Assembly: GCF_001028665.1 (NCBI RefSeq)
Contig: NZ_CP011505.1
Location: 558,001 to 622,000, forward strand
Length of the DNA stretch: 64,000 nt
Source: Burkholderia pyrrocinia
Lineage (GTDB): Bacteria; Pseudomonadota; Gammaproteobacteria; Burkholderiales; Burkholderiaceae
Reading direction: 5' to 3'
The translations under genes and the position numbers were made by a program. Below the pieces are notes generated by a model, which searched no databases, was not told the DNA's origin, and was given only the letters and a program-made list of their open reading frames with translations. This document shows, in pieces, positions 38,174 to 47,846 of this stretch. The first letter of the stretch is position 1; each line of letters opens with the position of its first letter.

Positions 38174-38247
38174 ACGAGTCTTCCGCAGGTACCGGGCTTC
38201 ACGAACCTTGCCCGGCACCCCGGCCGTTCGACGCTGTGCGACCTGTA

Positions 38248-41200
38248 TCAGAACTGATAACCCGCGCCGACCACCGCGCCGAAGTCCGAGCGGGTGTTGC
38301 CGGTCACCGACGCCTTGACGACCCAGCGGTTGCTCTCCGTCACGTACGAGTACCCTGCCGCGAAGCCCTGCTGGCCGTGATAGTTCGAGGTCGCCGCCGA
38401 CACCATCGAGCGGCCCGCGCCCGTCGGTTGCGGCAGGCCGGCCACCGCCATCGCCGACGCGACGCCGCCGTACATGTCCTTCTTCAGGTCGTTGAACGAG
38501 TTGTACACCTGCCCGATGCGCTGGTCGGTGTAGTTCTTCGCCTGCGTCGAAGCGGACGTGAGGTTGTCGTTCAGCTGCTGCACGTTCACCGCGTCGGTCG
38601 GCGCCGTCCCGGCCGCGACGTTCGTGATCTGGCGCTCGCTGCCCTTCGCGCCGACCGAGAACGAATTGTCGCGATCGGCGACCGAGCCCTGACCGACCGC
38701 CACCGCGTTCTTGCCGGTTGCCGTCGCCGTCGACCCGATCGCCCCCGCATCGGCGCGCGCGATCCACGTCGTGTTCGCATCGGTTGCCGCCGCGCGAATC
38801 TTGTCGTTGGCCGCCACGTTCTTCAACGCGTTGTTGAACTGGCCGACGTTGACCGCATCGTTGTCGTGCACGCCCGCCGCGACGCCGGTCAGCACGCGGT
38901 CGCCCGCCGTGCCCGAGAAGTTCACGCTGGTTCCGCCCGTGTCCTTCCCGACCGTGACCGCGCCGTTCGGATCCTGCTGCTGCACGAGGCCGGCCTTGCC
39001 GTTCGCGATATTGGTCACGTTCCCCTGCAGGTTCGAGATGTCGGTCGTGTTCTTCGACACCTGCTGGTTGGTCGCGTAGAGCTGCGAGCCGTTCACCGCG
39101 TCCGTGCTGGTTGCGCTGAGCGTGCCGGCCTTCACGTTGGTGATGCGCGTGCCGCCGGCGCCGCCGAGCGTGATCGTGCTCTTCGAGCTGTCGTCGTACT
39201 GCACCGCGAGCGCGCCGAGCTGGTTGAGGTTCGACTGCACGTTCTTCAGCTGCTTCACGTTCACCGCGTCGGTGTCGCTGGTGCCCGCGGCAACGTTCTT
39301 GAGCACGACCGCCGAGTTCGCGTCCCCGCCGACGAGCGACACCGAATTCAACCGGTTGCCGTTCGTGTCGACGTCGTACTTGACGACGTTCTTCACGGCT
39401 TCGCCGGTCTGGTTCGACACCTGCGTGATCTGCTGCTGAAGATCGGACTTCACGCCCGACAACTGGCCGCCGTTCACTGCGTCCGTGCTGCCGGCGGCGA
39501 CGTTGCCGTCGGCCACGTTCGTCAGCTTCGTCGGGGCGCCGCCGCGCGCCGCGCTGTACGCACCGAGTTTCGGGTCGAACTGCAGCGCGTCCTGCTGCAG
39601 CCCGGCGATCGCGGCGGTGTTGCCGGCGATGTTCGTTTCGGCATTGCCGAGGCGCGTTTCGTGATTCTCGAGCGTCGTCGTGTTGCTGCCGACCCGGCCG
39701 TCGAGGTTCGTCAGCGCGTCGCCGACATTGTTGAACGAGCCGCCGCCCACCTTATAGGCCGGCGCGCTGATCGAGCCGTCCGGATTCGCCGTTGCGCCGC
39801 CGCCCAGCGCGGCCGCGGTGCCGTCGGTCGCGCGGCGCAGTTGCGCGCCGTTCACCGCATCCGTGCTGCCGGACGCCACATTGCCTTCCGCGACATTGGT
39901 CACGCGCACCGGGCTCCCGCCGTTGCCCGCGCCGAGCGAAACCTGCCGCTTGCTCGCATCGTCGTACTTCACGGCCAGCGCATCGAGCTGGCTCGTGCCG
40001 TTCTGAACTGCCGCGGTCAACTGGTCGACGTTGACTGCATCCGTACCGTTCTTGCCGGCCGCGACGTTGCTGATCCGTTGCGGGCCGTTGCCGCCGTGGC
40101 TTGCATCGTAGGCGCCGAGGCTCGGGTTCCACTGGAGCGCATCCTGCTGGAGCGCGGCGATGTTGCCCGTATTCGTCGTCACCTGGTTGCCGAGCGTCGT
40201 AATCGACTGGTTGAGCGTGTCGGTCGCCTTGCCGAGCTGGCCCACGTTCACCGCGTCGCCCGCGGCGATGCCGTCCGCGACGTTGTGCAGGCCGACCGGC
40301 GCCTGCGCGCCCTTGCCGCCGAGCGTGACGCCGCCATGCGCGTCGTCGTCGTACTGCACCGCGTTCTTCGTCGCGCTGCCGATCTGGCTGGTGATCGACG
40401 TGCTCAGGTTGCCGAGCGTCGTGCTGAGGTTGTTCGTCACGCTCGTGCTGAGCGATGCGAGGCCGCCGTTCAGTTGGCCGACGTTGACGGCATCGTGCAC
40501 GTCCTTGCCGTCCGCGACGTTGTGCAGCGTGGTGCCGTTGGCGCCGGCGAAGGTCACCGAGTCGAACCCGCTCGCGCCGTCGTACTTCACGTTGCGCGTA
40601 TCGGCCGCCTGCAGGTTGCCGATGTTCGAGGCCGCCGTGCTCAGCGACGTGTTGATGCCGGAGACGCTGTTCTGCAGGTTCGTGATGTTCGAAGCCGCCG
40701 TCGAGATCGACGTTTGCAGCGGCGCGACACTGCCCTTCAACTGGCCGACATTCACCGCGTCGGTATCCGCGACACCGGCCGCGACGCCGCCGATCGTGGT
40801 GCCGTTGTTGCCGTCGAGCGTGATCGCCGCATGCGAATCGTCGGTGTATTTCACGACGTTCTTCGTCGCCGAGACGATGCTCGTGCTGAGGCTGTTGCCC
40901 ACGTTGGTCACACGCTGGTCGACGTTCGTGATCGAAGTCGACAGCGAATTGCCGACCGACGTTACCCGCGCGTCGACGTTGCCGATGCCGGTGCTGAGCG
41001 CGCTGTTCACGTTCTTCAACTGCTGGACGTTGACGGCGTCCGTATCGGCCGCGCCGGCCGCTACGTTCTTGAGCTGGCGTTCGTTGCCGACCGCGCCGAA
41101 CGACACCGCACCGCCGACCGGTGCGGCCGTGCCGCCGAATACCGGCGTGCCGCCGTTGTTCGCGCCGACGCTGCCCGAGCCGATCGCCACCTGGTTGTTG

Positions 41201-41841
41201 TCGTTCGTCTGCGCACCCGCACCGATCGCCACGGATTGCGTGCCGCCGGCGCGCGTCTGCGTCGCCGCGTCGTACGCGGCGCCGTTCGACACACCATCGC
41301 TCGACGTCGGGTTGGCGCCGCCGATCGCGATCGAGCGATCGCCGCTGGCCAGCGCCGAGTGGCCGAGCGCGATCGAGCTCGTGCCGTGCGCATCGGCGAC
41401 GTTGCCGAGCGCCATCGAGAAATCGCCGATTGCGGCCGACTGACGGCCGACCGCGAGCGACGTATTGCCTTGCGCGACCGCCACCGTGCCGATCGCCGTG
41501 GCCGAATTCGCCAGCGCCTGCGAGCCGACGCCGATCGCAATCGCGCCGCCGCTGCTGCTGCCGCCCTTGCTGCTTGCGTTGGACTGGTCGCCGATCGCGA
41601 TACCGCTGGTGCCGGCCTTGGCATTCGTTCCCTGCGTGACGTTCGAGGTGCTCACCGCCACGAAACTCCCGCTCTTCGTTGCCACGCAGAGCGGATTCGT
41701 GCCGTCGATGCACTGGCCGTTCAACGCGTTGTCCGGGTTGCCACGGTCGACGAAATTGTCCGCGTGCGCGACTCCCGCGATCAACACGCCTGCACCCGTG
41801 AACATGGCGGCGACAAGCGCCGAAATCTGGTTCCTCTTCAT
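38248..41841 (-). CDS. Trimeric autotransporter adhesin (YadA-like)
   Basis: A 1,197-aa surface adhesin, type Vc secreted. A signal peptide (MKRNQISALVAAMFTGAGVL, ending near VAHA) is followed by a YadA-like head made of about 14-residue repeats (SSIALGHSALASGDRSIAIG type). A long coiled-coil stalk is broken by 11 neck-like motifs of the form DTDAVNVQQL or STDAVNGSQL. The C-terminal YadA anchor (about the last 70 residues) ends SDFGAVVGAGYQF, with the terminal aromatic expected of outer-membrane beta-barrels. Such proteins bind host matrix or cells and form trimers. The extended signal-peptide motif of some large adhesins is absent. It stands alone with a long AT-rich upstream region, and a 1,210-codon antisense ORF is a compositional shadow. 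Confidence 0.95.
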   Translation of the reverse strand: MKRNQISALVAAMFTGAGVLIAGVAHADNFVDRGNPDNALNGQCIDGTNPLCVATKSGSFVAVSTSNVTQGTNAKAGTSGIAIGDQSNASSKGGSSSGGAIAIGVGSQALANSATAIGTVAVAQGNTSLAVGRQSAAIGDFSMALGNVADAHGTSSIALGHSALASGDRSIAIGGANPTSSDGVSNGAAYDAATQTRAGGTQSVAIGAGAQTNDNNQVAIGSGSVGANNGGTPVFGGTAAPVGGAVSFGAVGNERQLKNVAAGAADTDAVNVQQLKNVNSALSTGIGNVDARVTSVGNSLSTSITNVDQRVTNVGNSLSTSIVSATKNVVKYTDDSHAAITLDGNNGTTIGGVAAGVADTDAVNVGQLKGSVAPLQTSISTAASNITNLQNSVSGINTSLSTAASNIGNLQAADTRNVKYDGASGFDSVTFAGANGTTLHNVADGKDVHDAVNVGQLNGGLASLSTSVTNNLSTTLGNLSTSITSQIGSATKNAVQYDDDAHGGVTLGGKGAQAPVGLHNVADGIAAGDAVNVGQLGKATDTLNQSITTLGNQVTTNTGNIAALQQDALQWNPSLGAYDASHGGNGPQRISNVAAGKNGTDAVNVDQLTAAVQNGTSQLDALAVKYDDASKRQVSLGAGNGGSPVRVTNVAEGNVASGSTDAVNGAQLRRATDGTAAALGGGATANPDGSISAPAYKVGGGSFNNVGDALTNLDGRVGSNTTTLENHETRLGNAETNIAGNTAAIAGLQQDALQFDPKLGAYSAARGGAPTKLTNVADGNVAAGSTDAVNGGQLSGVKSDLQQQITQVSNQTGEAVKNVVKYDVDTNGNRLNSVSLVGGDANSAVVLKNVAAGTSDTDAVNVKQLKNVQSNLNQLGALAVQYDDSSKSTITLGGAGGTRITNVKAGTLSATSTDAVNGSQLYATNQQVSKNTTDISNLQGNVTNIANGKAGLVQQQDPNGAVTVGKDTGGTSVNFSGTAGDRVLTGVAAGVHDNDAVNVGQFNNALKNVAANDKIRAAATDANTTWIARADAGAIGSTATATGKNAVAVGQGSVADRDNSFSVGAKGSERQITNVAAGTAPTDAVNVQQLNDNLTSASTQAKNYTDQRIGQVYNSFNDLKKDMYGGVASAMAVAGLPQPTGAGRSMVSAATSNYHGQQGFAAGYSYVTESNRWVVKASVTGNTRSDFGAVVGAGYQF

Positions 41842-42980
41842 GCTGTTCTGCTCCGTTTTGTATCGTAATGTTTGAATACGGACTACTTACTTTTATTGAC
41901 AGATTCGACTTCGATTGCGATTACGACTTCAGTGCGGAACCCGTTCACGATGCCCGGCCCGGCCGTGTCGAACGCGACACGCACCGACCGCCCAAATCGA
42001 CAAGGCGTTCGAGAGCCCGGGCACGCCGTCTCTTGACGGCCCGTTCCGTTAATTCGTTACATGCATTAGGAATACGTATTGTTATTTGTGGACGAGTTGC
42101 CCCCGACCGAATCCGGAGATTCAACCCGTCGTTATAACTACCCAGAATCTGACGTCGTGCCGACTGCGACCAACCCCGTTTCTTTTATTTCATCTCCGGC
42201 AACCGGATTTCCGTTTCCATGCGCAGGACGTTCGTTCAGGCATGCATCAACCGATGCTTCGGATTCGAATCGCGCAACGTCCGTCGCGGTTCGCGGTGCC
42301 TTCCGTTGTCCTGCGCTATCCGTCGCTCAAAGTTCGGACGAATTATGAGACACGATCGATTATTATTAAAGGCGGCATTGTTTATAGATTGCAAAATTCA
42401 ATATATTCAACGAGTTACAAAAAACATGATCGCCTCGCAAACGATTGCGGATAATATCGATTAATAGGAATCTTTTTAGGAGAGTATAAATACTTTGCCG
42501 AAGCGGATTTGAATTAAATGGAAGCCAACAAGTCGCGACCGGAGAGTCGGCGTGACTGCGCGATTGCGTGCCGGACACACGTCGAATCCATGTTTTTTGA
42601 CGAACATCAACGCGGCAACACGGCAGACACAAACCGCGGCACATTCCGCGGCTGCATAAAACGACATGGCGCGAATATCGACAACCCATCTGGCGGGATT
42701 CGAAATATGCTCCTACAATTCCGCTCGCATCGATACCGGCAGCCGCGACCATTCACGACGCGACCACGGCAATCGTCCGCGTCTTTACCGGCTCAGCGAT
42801 CAAAACAACGAACGCCGTGTGATGCGCCAACCGGTTGCCTGCCGCGCAGTCCGGCCCAATCCGAATACCGATGCGAGCGTGCGATGCGTTTGCGCGTCGT
42901 CATAGAGCGGCTTCCGACGATTCCCCGAACCGGGCAGGCCACCCGCGGGATCTCAGCCAGTCGCCTTTCCAGAACAGGTG
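41842..42980. other. Long AT-rich intergenic region upstream of the adhesin
   Basis: Over 1.1 kb without a convincing gene. The segment 42340-42520 is distinctly AT-rich (for example ATTATTAAAGGCGGC, and CAATATATTCAACG near 42400) compared with the flanking genes. It is divergent, serving both the adhesin (minus) and the response regulator (plus). An AT-rich block like this is a typical target for H-NS-type silencing, but no specific operator could be identified. Confidence 0.45.
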
Positions 42981-42984
42981 CACG

Positions 42985-43791
42985 ATGTCCCCATCGATCT
43001 CCGCATTGAGCGACGCCCATCTCCTGATCGTCGACGATCAGCCCGACCAGCTCCGTTTGCTGATCGACATCCTGCGCGGCACGGGCTGCCGGATCAGCAT
43101 CGCATCCGACGGGGCGCAGGCGTGCGAGCGCGCGCAGGCGCAGATGCCCGACCTGATCCTGATGGATGTCCGCATGCCGCGCATGGACGGTTTCACCGCG
43201 TGCCGGCTGCTGGCTGCCGACCCGCAGACGAGCGCGATTCCGGTCATCTTCCTGACCGTTGCAAGCGAATTGCACGAACGCCTCGAAGGGCTCGAAATCG
43301 GCGGCGTCGACTACGTGGTGAAGCCGTTCGAGCCGGCCGAAGTGCTCGCGCGGATTCGCGTGCAGCTGGCACGGACCCTGCGCGAGCGGCCTGTCGATAC
43401 GGAGAATCCGTTCGCGGCCGGCAAGGACGACGACATCATCGTGCGCGCGGCCATTCGCCACCTGTCGCGGACGCTGAACGATCCGCCGACGGTCGAGCAA
43501 CTGGCGCGTGCGGTCGGCACGCATGAAAAGCGGCTGTCGCGCGCGTTTCGCGACAATCTCGGCCAGACGGTGTTCGAGTACCTGCGGCAAGAGCGGCTGC
43601 GGATCGCGCAGGACCTGCTGGATTCGACGTCGCTCAGCATCGCCAGCATCGCGAAGGAAATCGGCTTTTCCACGCCGGCGAATTTCGCGACCGCGTTCCG
43701 CGAACGTTTCGGCATCACGCCGACCGAGTGGCGGCGCCAGCGCCACGCGGGCCGGCGCGCTGCGAACCGCGAACCGCAACGCGGCGCATAG
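42985..43791 (+). CDS. Response regulator with AraC-type DNA-binding output
   Basis: A 268-aa two-domain regulator. The receiver (residues about 10-125) has the acidic pair in LLIVDDQPD, the phospho-acceptor D61 in LILMDVRMPRMDGF and the switch Lys in YVVKPFEP. An AraC helix-turn-helix pair (about 155-255) carries LARAVGTHEKRLSRAFRDNLG and SIASIAKEIGFSTPANFATA. No histidine kinase gene is adjacent, so it is an orphan. It converges on the TonB receptor gene with only 30 bases between the stops. AGGTG precedes the ATG at 42985. Confidence 0.9.
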   Translation: MSPSISALSDAHLLIVDDQPDQLRLLIDILRGTGCRISIASDGAQACERAQAQMPDLILMDVRMPRMDGFTACRLLAADPQTSAIPVIFLTVASELHERLEGLEIGGVDYVVKPFEPAEVLARIRVQLARTLRERPVDTENPFAAGKDDDIIVRAAIRHLSRTLNDPPTVEQLARAVGTHEKRLSRAFRDNLGQTVFEYLRQERLRIAQDLLDSTSLSIASIAKEIGFSTPANFATAFRERFGITPTEWRRQRHAGRRAANREPQRGA

Positions 43792-43821
43792 CCCCGCGTT
43801 CGGCGTGCACGCGACGACCCG

Positions 43822-46014
43822 CTACCAGTTGTATTTCGCGCTGGCCAGCACGGTCCGCTCGTTGCCGAACACGCACACGGCGTACGACGAGCAGCCGCTG
43901 ACGTAGCGGCGGTCGAACAGGTTCGCGACGTTCAACGCGAACCGCCAGTGCCGCATCTCGTAGTGCATCGCCAGGTCGTACAGCGTCGTGCTCGGCACCG
44001 TCAGCGAATTGTCGGGCGCGCCGGCCAACGCGCTCTGGTAGCGCACGCCGGCGCCGATCCCGAGGCCCGACAGCGCGCCCGTATGCCAGGTCCAGTCGGC
44101 CCACATCGACGCCATCTGCCGCGGCAGCGGCACGGCCACCGGCCAGTGGTTCAGCGACGCGTCGTTCGCCTGCACGTTCTTGACGTCCTGATACACATAC
44201 GACGCGACGATCGACAGCTCGCGGGTCACCTTGCCGACCGCGCTCAGCTCGATGCCGCGCGAGCGCACCTTGCCGGTCTGCACGGACGTCGTGCCGGTGG
44301 GATCGAGACTCACCGGCGTCGGCGTCACGACGTTGGTCTGGTCGATCTGGTAGACAGCCGCGTTCAGCATCAGATTCTTGCCGGGCGGTTGCCAGCGCAG
44401 CCCGGCTTCCGTCTGCGTGCCGCGCGTCGGCTTCGGCAGGCCGCCGCCAACCATCCGCACGCCGATCACCGGATCGAACGACGTCGAATAGCTCACGTAC
44501 GGCGACAACCCCGCATCGCCCTGATAGGTGAACCCGACCCGCCCGGAGAACGCACTGACGTCCTGCTGCGTCTGCTTGCCGGCCGCCCGGTCGTCGAACC
44601 GCGCATTTACCCAGTCCTCGCGGCCGCCGAGCGTCAGCGTCCAGCGCTGCCAGCGGATCTGGTCCTGCGCGTACGCACCGAATCCGTTCATCGCCGTGTA
44701 CTGATCGACGTGGCCGAGCGACGTCGGGCCGGAGAAAATCGCGGCCGTGACGGGCCGATAGACGGGGTGGTACAGGTTGAGCGACGGCGCCAGCGCGAGC
44801 CACACGCTGTTGGTGGTCGTCTGCCGGTCGAACTGCGCGCCGAGCAGCAGCGTATGTTCGAGCGGCCCCGTGCCGAAGCGCGCCTGCGCGTGGTTGTCGA
44901 TGTCGAGCCGGCTGTAGTTGAGCTGGAACAGCCCCGCGAAACGCATCATGTTGGTCGTGCTGCGGGGCACCAGGCCGTTGCCGAACACCGTCGCGTCGTC
45001 GAGCGACAGGTGCGACCAGCGCACGTCCTGGTGCAGCGTCCATATCGCATTCACGCGGTGCTCCAGCGCGAAACCGAGCGACCATTGCTTCTTCCGGTAG
45101 TCGTTGAACGCCGGGTCGCCCATGTAGATGTCCTGCGACAGGCGACCGTTCGGGTTCGGCAGCACCGTGCCCGACGCCGGCAGGAAGTTCGACGAGATGT
45201 CGCCGTGGTCCTGCAGGAACGACGCGGAGAACGTCAGCGACGTGTCGGCGTTCGGCCGCCACCGGAACGACGGCGCGAGCGCAACGCGACGGTCGCCGTT
45301 CGGGCCGGTCACCGCATTGCCGTCGCGCGCCACGCCGACGAAGCGATACGCATACCGGCCGTCCGGATCGAGCCGGTCGCCGACGTCGAGCATGAATTGC
45401 TTGCGCGCGTCGTTGCCGATCTGCATGCCCGCTTCGCGCACGCGCTCGCCGTCGGCGAGTTTCGTGTGTGCGTCGACGATCGCGCCGGGCTCGCCCGCGC
45501 CGTACAGCACCGACGTCGGCCCGCGAAGCACCGCGATCGAGTCGATCGTGTACGGGTCGACACGCCAGTTCGCGATGACGGCCGTATTCGGCGCGGGCAC
45601 GCCGTCGACGTACAGCGTCGGCGTGAAGCCGCGCAGCGCCGCATACCAGTCGGTCCGGCTGTCGGCGCCGAACGTCGAGAAACCCGGCACGTAGCGCAGC
45701 GCCTGGTTCAGGTCGGCCGCGCCGGTCATCTCGATCTGTTGCGCGGTGACGATGTTGATCGTCTGCGGGATCTCGGCCACCGGCGTGTCGGTCTTCGTGC
45801 CGGCGGTGGTACGCAGCCCGACGAGCCCCGCGGACGATCCGCCGGCCTTTCCCGTCACGTCGATTGGCGGCAGCACGGCCGTCGCCGTGCCGGCCAGCGG
45901 CGCCGCCGCCGAGTTCGACGCCTGCGCGCGCGCGCCGCCCGCTGCGGCCACGCACAACGCTCCCCCGGCAGCGATCGCCCATGCGCGTCGCGCTGCCCCT
46001 GTCTCCGTCCACAT
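43822..46014 (-). CDS. TonB-dependent siderophore receptor
   Basis: A 730-aa outer-membrane receptor of the FhuA/ferrichrome-coprogen type. A signal peptide ends near GGARAQA. The plug domain (about 70-190) has IPQTINIVTAQQIEMTGAAD and LRGPTSVLYGAGEPGAIVD. The 22-strand barrel ends NERTVLASAKYNW, with the C-terminal aromatic. FSGRVGFTYQGDAGLSPYVSYSTSFDP is typical of siderophore receptors. There is no N-terminal STN signalling domain, so it is not an ECF-linked transducer. The ATG at 46014 gives the signal peptide and is preceded by GGAG. I did not find a clear Fur box upstream. The siderophore is unknown. Confidence 0.92.
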   Translation of the reverse strand: MWTETGAARRAWAIAAGGALCVAAAGGARAQASNSAAAPLAGTATAVLPPIDVTGKAGGSSAGLVGLRTTAGTKTDTPVAEIPQTINIVTAQQIEMTGAADLNQALRYVPGFSTFGADSRTDWYAALRGFTPTLYVDGVPAPNTAVIANWRVDPYTIDSIAVLRGPTSVLYGAGEPGAIVDAHTKLADGERVREAGMQIGNDARKQFMLDVGDRLDPDGRYAYRFVGVARDGNAVTGPNGDRRVALAPSFRWRPNADTSLTFSASFLQDHGDISSNFLPASGTVLPNPNGRLSQDIYMGDPAFNDYRKKQWSLGFALEHRVNAIWTLHQDVRWSHLSLDDATVFGNGLVPRSTTNMMRFAGLFQLNYSRLDIDNHAQARFGTGPLEHTLLLGAQFDRQTTTNSVWLALAPSLNLYHPVYRPVTAAIFSGPTSLGHVDQYTAMNGFGAYAQDQIRWQRWTLTLGGREDWVNARFDDRAAGKQTQQDVSAFSGRVGFTYQGDAGLSPYVSYSTSFDPVIGVRMVGGGLPKPTRGTQTEAGLRWQPPGKNLMLNAAVYQIDQTNVVTPTPVSLDPTGTTSVQTGKVRSRGIELSAVGKVTRELSIVASYVYQDVKNVQANDASLNHWPVAVPLPRQMASMWADWTWHTGALSGLGIGAGVRYQSALAGAPDNSLTVPSTTLYDLAMHYEMRHWRFALNVANLFDRRYVSGCSSYAVCVFGNERTVLASAKYNW

Positions 46015-46467
46015 CGTTTCAATACTCCGTCGTGCTGTCTCGGCCCGTTCGGCCCCGTCGACGAGCGATGTGCCGTCGGCGGCCGTCCTGTGCTGTCTTG
46101 ATTGTCGTGCTGGTGATGTCGGTCGCGCGCGAGTCGGCATGCACTGGCCAACGGCGCCGTTCGCGAGCGCAGCGATCATACCGGTCGAACGTGGCGCGGT
46201 CTTTAAAAAAAATGCGCGGGCGGGCGAATCCCGGGTTCGACGCGTTGGAGGGCAGGTCAGGAAACGCCGACGCGTGACGGATCGTCCGCCGTTCGGCAAC
46301 GGGCCGACGCAACGGATACCGGCTTCGGTCGTGCAGGCTTCGCTGAAGCCTTGAAGGGAGAAGGTTCGGGCCCGGGCGGCCCCGCTGCATCGCGTTCTGG
46401 CGGTCGTGCCGGGAGCGACTCGTCGGCGGGCCGCACGGCGCGTTCGCGCCAGCGCATCACGACGGGT
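46015..46467. other. Intergenic region upstream of the siderophore receptor
   Basis: About 450 bases containing the receptor promoter. A poly-A run (around 46203-46210) is the only notable feature. No Fur box or other operator could be recognised. Confidence 0.35.
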
Positions 46468-47493
46468 TCAATTCCGCCCCCGCCGCATCCTCAGCGTCGC
46501 CGACGGCGACTCCCCGAACGCCCGCTTGTACTCGATCGCGAAGCGCCCGAGGTGCGCGAAGCCCCATTTCAGCGCGACGTCGGTGACCGACGCGAGCCCC
46601 GGCGTGTCGTCGGCCAGCAGCTCCTCGCGCACATGTTGCAGCCGCAACTGCCGCACGAAGCCCATCGGCGTGATTCCGTGGCGATTGCGGAAGCCGGCGA
46701 ACAGCGTGCTCGGGCTGACACCGGCGAGCTCGGCGAGCCGTTCGATCGTCAGCGGCTCGTCGAGATGCGCACGGATGTATTCCTCGACACGCCGCACGTA
46801 GAACGGCGCGAGCGCCATCGGCAGGTGCCGCGTGCCGTTGCGCGCGCTGTTCGGCTGGCCGTGCAGCAGCAGGTTGAGCAACGTCGATTCGAGCTGCTCG
46901 AACGCGAGCGGGTGACGCAGCGGATGCGTATCCGTCGCGATCGCGCCGGCGAGGATCGGCAGCATCTGGGCCAGACAGGTCCCCTGCGACGACGACAGGC
47001 TGAACGCCGGTTCGAATTCGACCGGCGCGCGCCGGTCGTCGCCGAAATGCCGCTGCGCGTGACGCTCCATCACCTCGCGCTCGATGCGCAGGATGACTTG
47101 CGGGCATGCATCGCCCCATCGCATCTTGAGCGACAGCGTCGGCGAGATCAGCGACGCGGTGCCCGGCGACGACACGAAGCGCGTCGCGCCGCACTCGATC
47201 TCGGCGTCGCCGCGCAGCGGGATCTGCAACAGGAAGAAGTGCTCGAGCGGCCCCGGCTCGATGCTGACGCCGCCGCCGTAATCGAGCAGGTTCAGCGACA
47301 GGTTGCCCCAGCGCGCATGATGCATGCAGCTGTGCAGCGCGCGCGACTGGCCGGTCGGCGTGAGCCGGTGCGGCTTGAACACGTCGGCGACGCGTGCGCG
47401 CACCTCGTCGACATCGTCCGACTGCAGCATCAGGTTGCCGTGATTGAAACAGGCGGCGTCGGCAAGCCAGCCGGTTTCGGAAATTTGAGTCAT
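46468..47493 (-). CDS. AraC family transcriptional activator, probable regulator of the adjacent catabolic operon
   Basis: A 341-aa regulator. The N-terminal AraC-binding-like domain (about 1-210) should sense an aromatic ligand. The C-terminal HTH pair carries LTIERLAELAGVSPSTLFAGF and ASVTDVALKWGFAHLGRFAIEYKRAFG, which matches activators of aromatic catabolism. It is divergent from the DLH/SDR/monooxygenase operon at 47847, across a 353-base shared control region. GGGAGAA precedes the ATG at 47493. By comparison with indole-degradation regulators (IndR/IifR-like) it probably responds to indole or a related aromatic, but this is inference. Confidence 0.88.
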   Translation of the reverse strand: MTQISETGWLADAACFNHGNLMLQSDDVDEVRARVADVFKPHRLTPTGQSRALHSCMHHARWGNLSLNLLDYGGGVSIEPGPLEHFFLLQIPLRGDAEIECGATRFVSSPGTASLISPTLSLKMRWGDACPQVILRIEREVMERHAQRHFGDDRRAPVEFEPAFSLSSSQGTCLAQMLPILAGAIATDTHPLRHPLAFEQLESTLLNLLLHGQPNSARNGTRHLPMALAPFYVRRVEEYIRAHLDEPLTIERLAELAGVSPSTLFAGFRNRHGITPMGFVRQLRLQHVREELLADDTPGLASVTDVALKWGFAHLGRFAIEYKRAFGESPSATLRMRRGRN

Positions 47494-47569
47494 CGAAGTT
47501 CTCCCGTCATGCTCGATCGCACTCGCGCCGTGCATGCGTTCCCGGTATTGGGGAATCCCGTTGCACGAT

Positions 47570-47593
47570 CCGGATAGCGCCCGGAGTATCCGG
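47570..47593. promoter_or_regulatory. Candidate operator in the divergent AraC/operon control region
   Basis: CCGGATA at 47570-47576 and its complement TATCCGG at 47587-47593 flank a 10-base spacer, giving half-site spacing of one helical turn plus. GCGGATA-like half-sites recur nearer the operon (around 47757 and 47778). This suits a dimeric activator. Confidence 0.35.
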
Positions 47594-47846
47594 ACAGTCC
47601 GGCCATCGGAACACGCAAGTCCCGCGCAAGCGATGCAAGAATCGGACCGTTCGCGCATCGTAGAAAACTGTGCGGGGCTGCCGTATCCGCACATACCCGC
47701 AGTCGGCCGCGCGCCCGCCCACGCGCGGCGGCCGGATCGTCAGGTTTCCGGAATTCGCGGATACCGGCCGAAGAAAGCGGATAGAAGCGCACGTTTCGTC
47801 CGCCAATACTGGGCCCGTCACTGAAACGAACAGCATGGAGGGACAG

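Noticed and set aside
38236..41868. 1,210-codon plus-strand ORF opposite the adhesin
   Set aside because: It is Arg/Val-rich with no domain and mirrors the adhesin codon pattern; a high-GC antisense shadow.
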